Below, piece by piece: positions 63,838 to 64,000 of a DNA stretch of 64,000 nucleotides. The notes below the pieces were generated by a model, which saw only the letters and a program-made list of their open reading frames with translations, searched no databases and was not told the origin of the DNA. Source of the stretch: Staphylococcus aureus (GTDB lineage: Bacteria > Bacillota > Bacilli > Staphylococcales > Staphylococcaceae); NCBI RefSeq assembly GCF_001027105.1, contig NZ_CP011526.1:2480001-2544000 (forward strand), written 5' to 3'. A program made the translations under genes and the position numbers. Position 1 is the stretch's first letter, and each line of letters opens with the position of its first letter.

Positions 63838-64000
63838 GATTATCCTCCTCATTGCTCTTTTAGTCGTCTTCATTATATCCATCTCATGACAAGCAATGAA
63901 GTTTGTCATACCACAATGAACCTATATTCACATTTTGAAATTGCTTTCATATATGCAAAACACATTACACTGGATATAGCATTCAGAGGCGAACATAAAT

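Overview
The window is low-GC Firmicute chromosome that can be assigned to Staphylococcus aureus from gene content: the staphylopine genes cntKLM, sasG, sarT/sarU, the tandem fnbB-fnbA pair, the gluconate operon, relP, class III fbp, mhqRED and D-lactate dehydrogenase, in the order known for that species. The predicted lengths of FnBPA (1018 aa) and FnBPB (940 aa) match the classic 8325-type proteins; the exact strain cannot be fixed from the sequence alone. No rRNA, tRNA, CRISPR array or intact insertion sequence was seen.

Layout. 1-2600: 5' part of the staphylopine operon (minus strand) with a Fur-box/Zur-box promoter and a long hairpin-rich leader carrying a 124-bp tandem duplication. 2.9-10.6 kb: small metabolic genes, an SDR gene broken by a stop codon, an AbgT-type transporter, an AhpD-like protein, three tandem DUF1433 genes and a second SDR. 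10.8-16.1 kb: accessory island of DUF576 lipoproteins around a TslA-like type VII secreted lipase and its small partner proteins, with a collapsed second copy. 16.4-19.7 kb: PLD-helicase-DUF3427 protein plus Nudix hydrolase, a possible defence pair. 20-24 kb: pgcA, small membrane proteins, an MFS exporter and an aminotransferase relic. 24.5-38.6 kb: surface and regulation block, sasG, sarT, sarU, gtaB, fnbB, fnbA. 38.6-42.5 kb: gntRKP with a GntR operator and cre. 42.5-53.3 kb: MerR regulator, relP, YdaT-like protein, FUSC protein, two MFS transporters, DedA, MarR, ABC exporter. 53.6-64 kb: fbp, a SprA-like type I toxin-antitoxin relic, a YkvI-like transporter, mhqRED with two MhqR boxes, GNAT, glyoxalase-type protein, nitroreductase, ddh, HAD phosphatase.

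How it fits together. Much of the window concerns host interaction (metal scavenging by staphylopine, adhesion by SasG/FnBPs, Sar-family control), carbon overflow and gluconeogenesis (gnt, fbp, pgcA, gtaB, ddh) and electrophile/quinone stress (mhqRED, nitroreductase). The least ordinary parts are the duplicated TslA-like lipase/lipoprotein island with a homopolymer frameshift, the PLD-helicase/Nudix pair, the structured cnt leader, and the SprA-like antisense RNA behind a decayed toxin. Several genes carry single-site lesions (SDR nonsense codon, TslA A6 frameshift, a FUSC 5' T5 tract, a lost lipobox), which are strain-level events or sequencing errors to be told apart.
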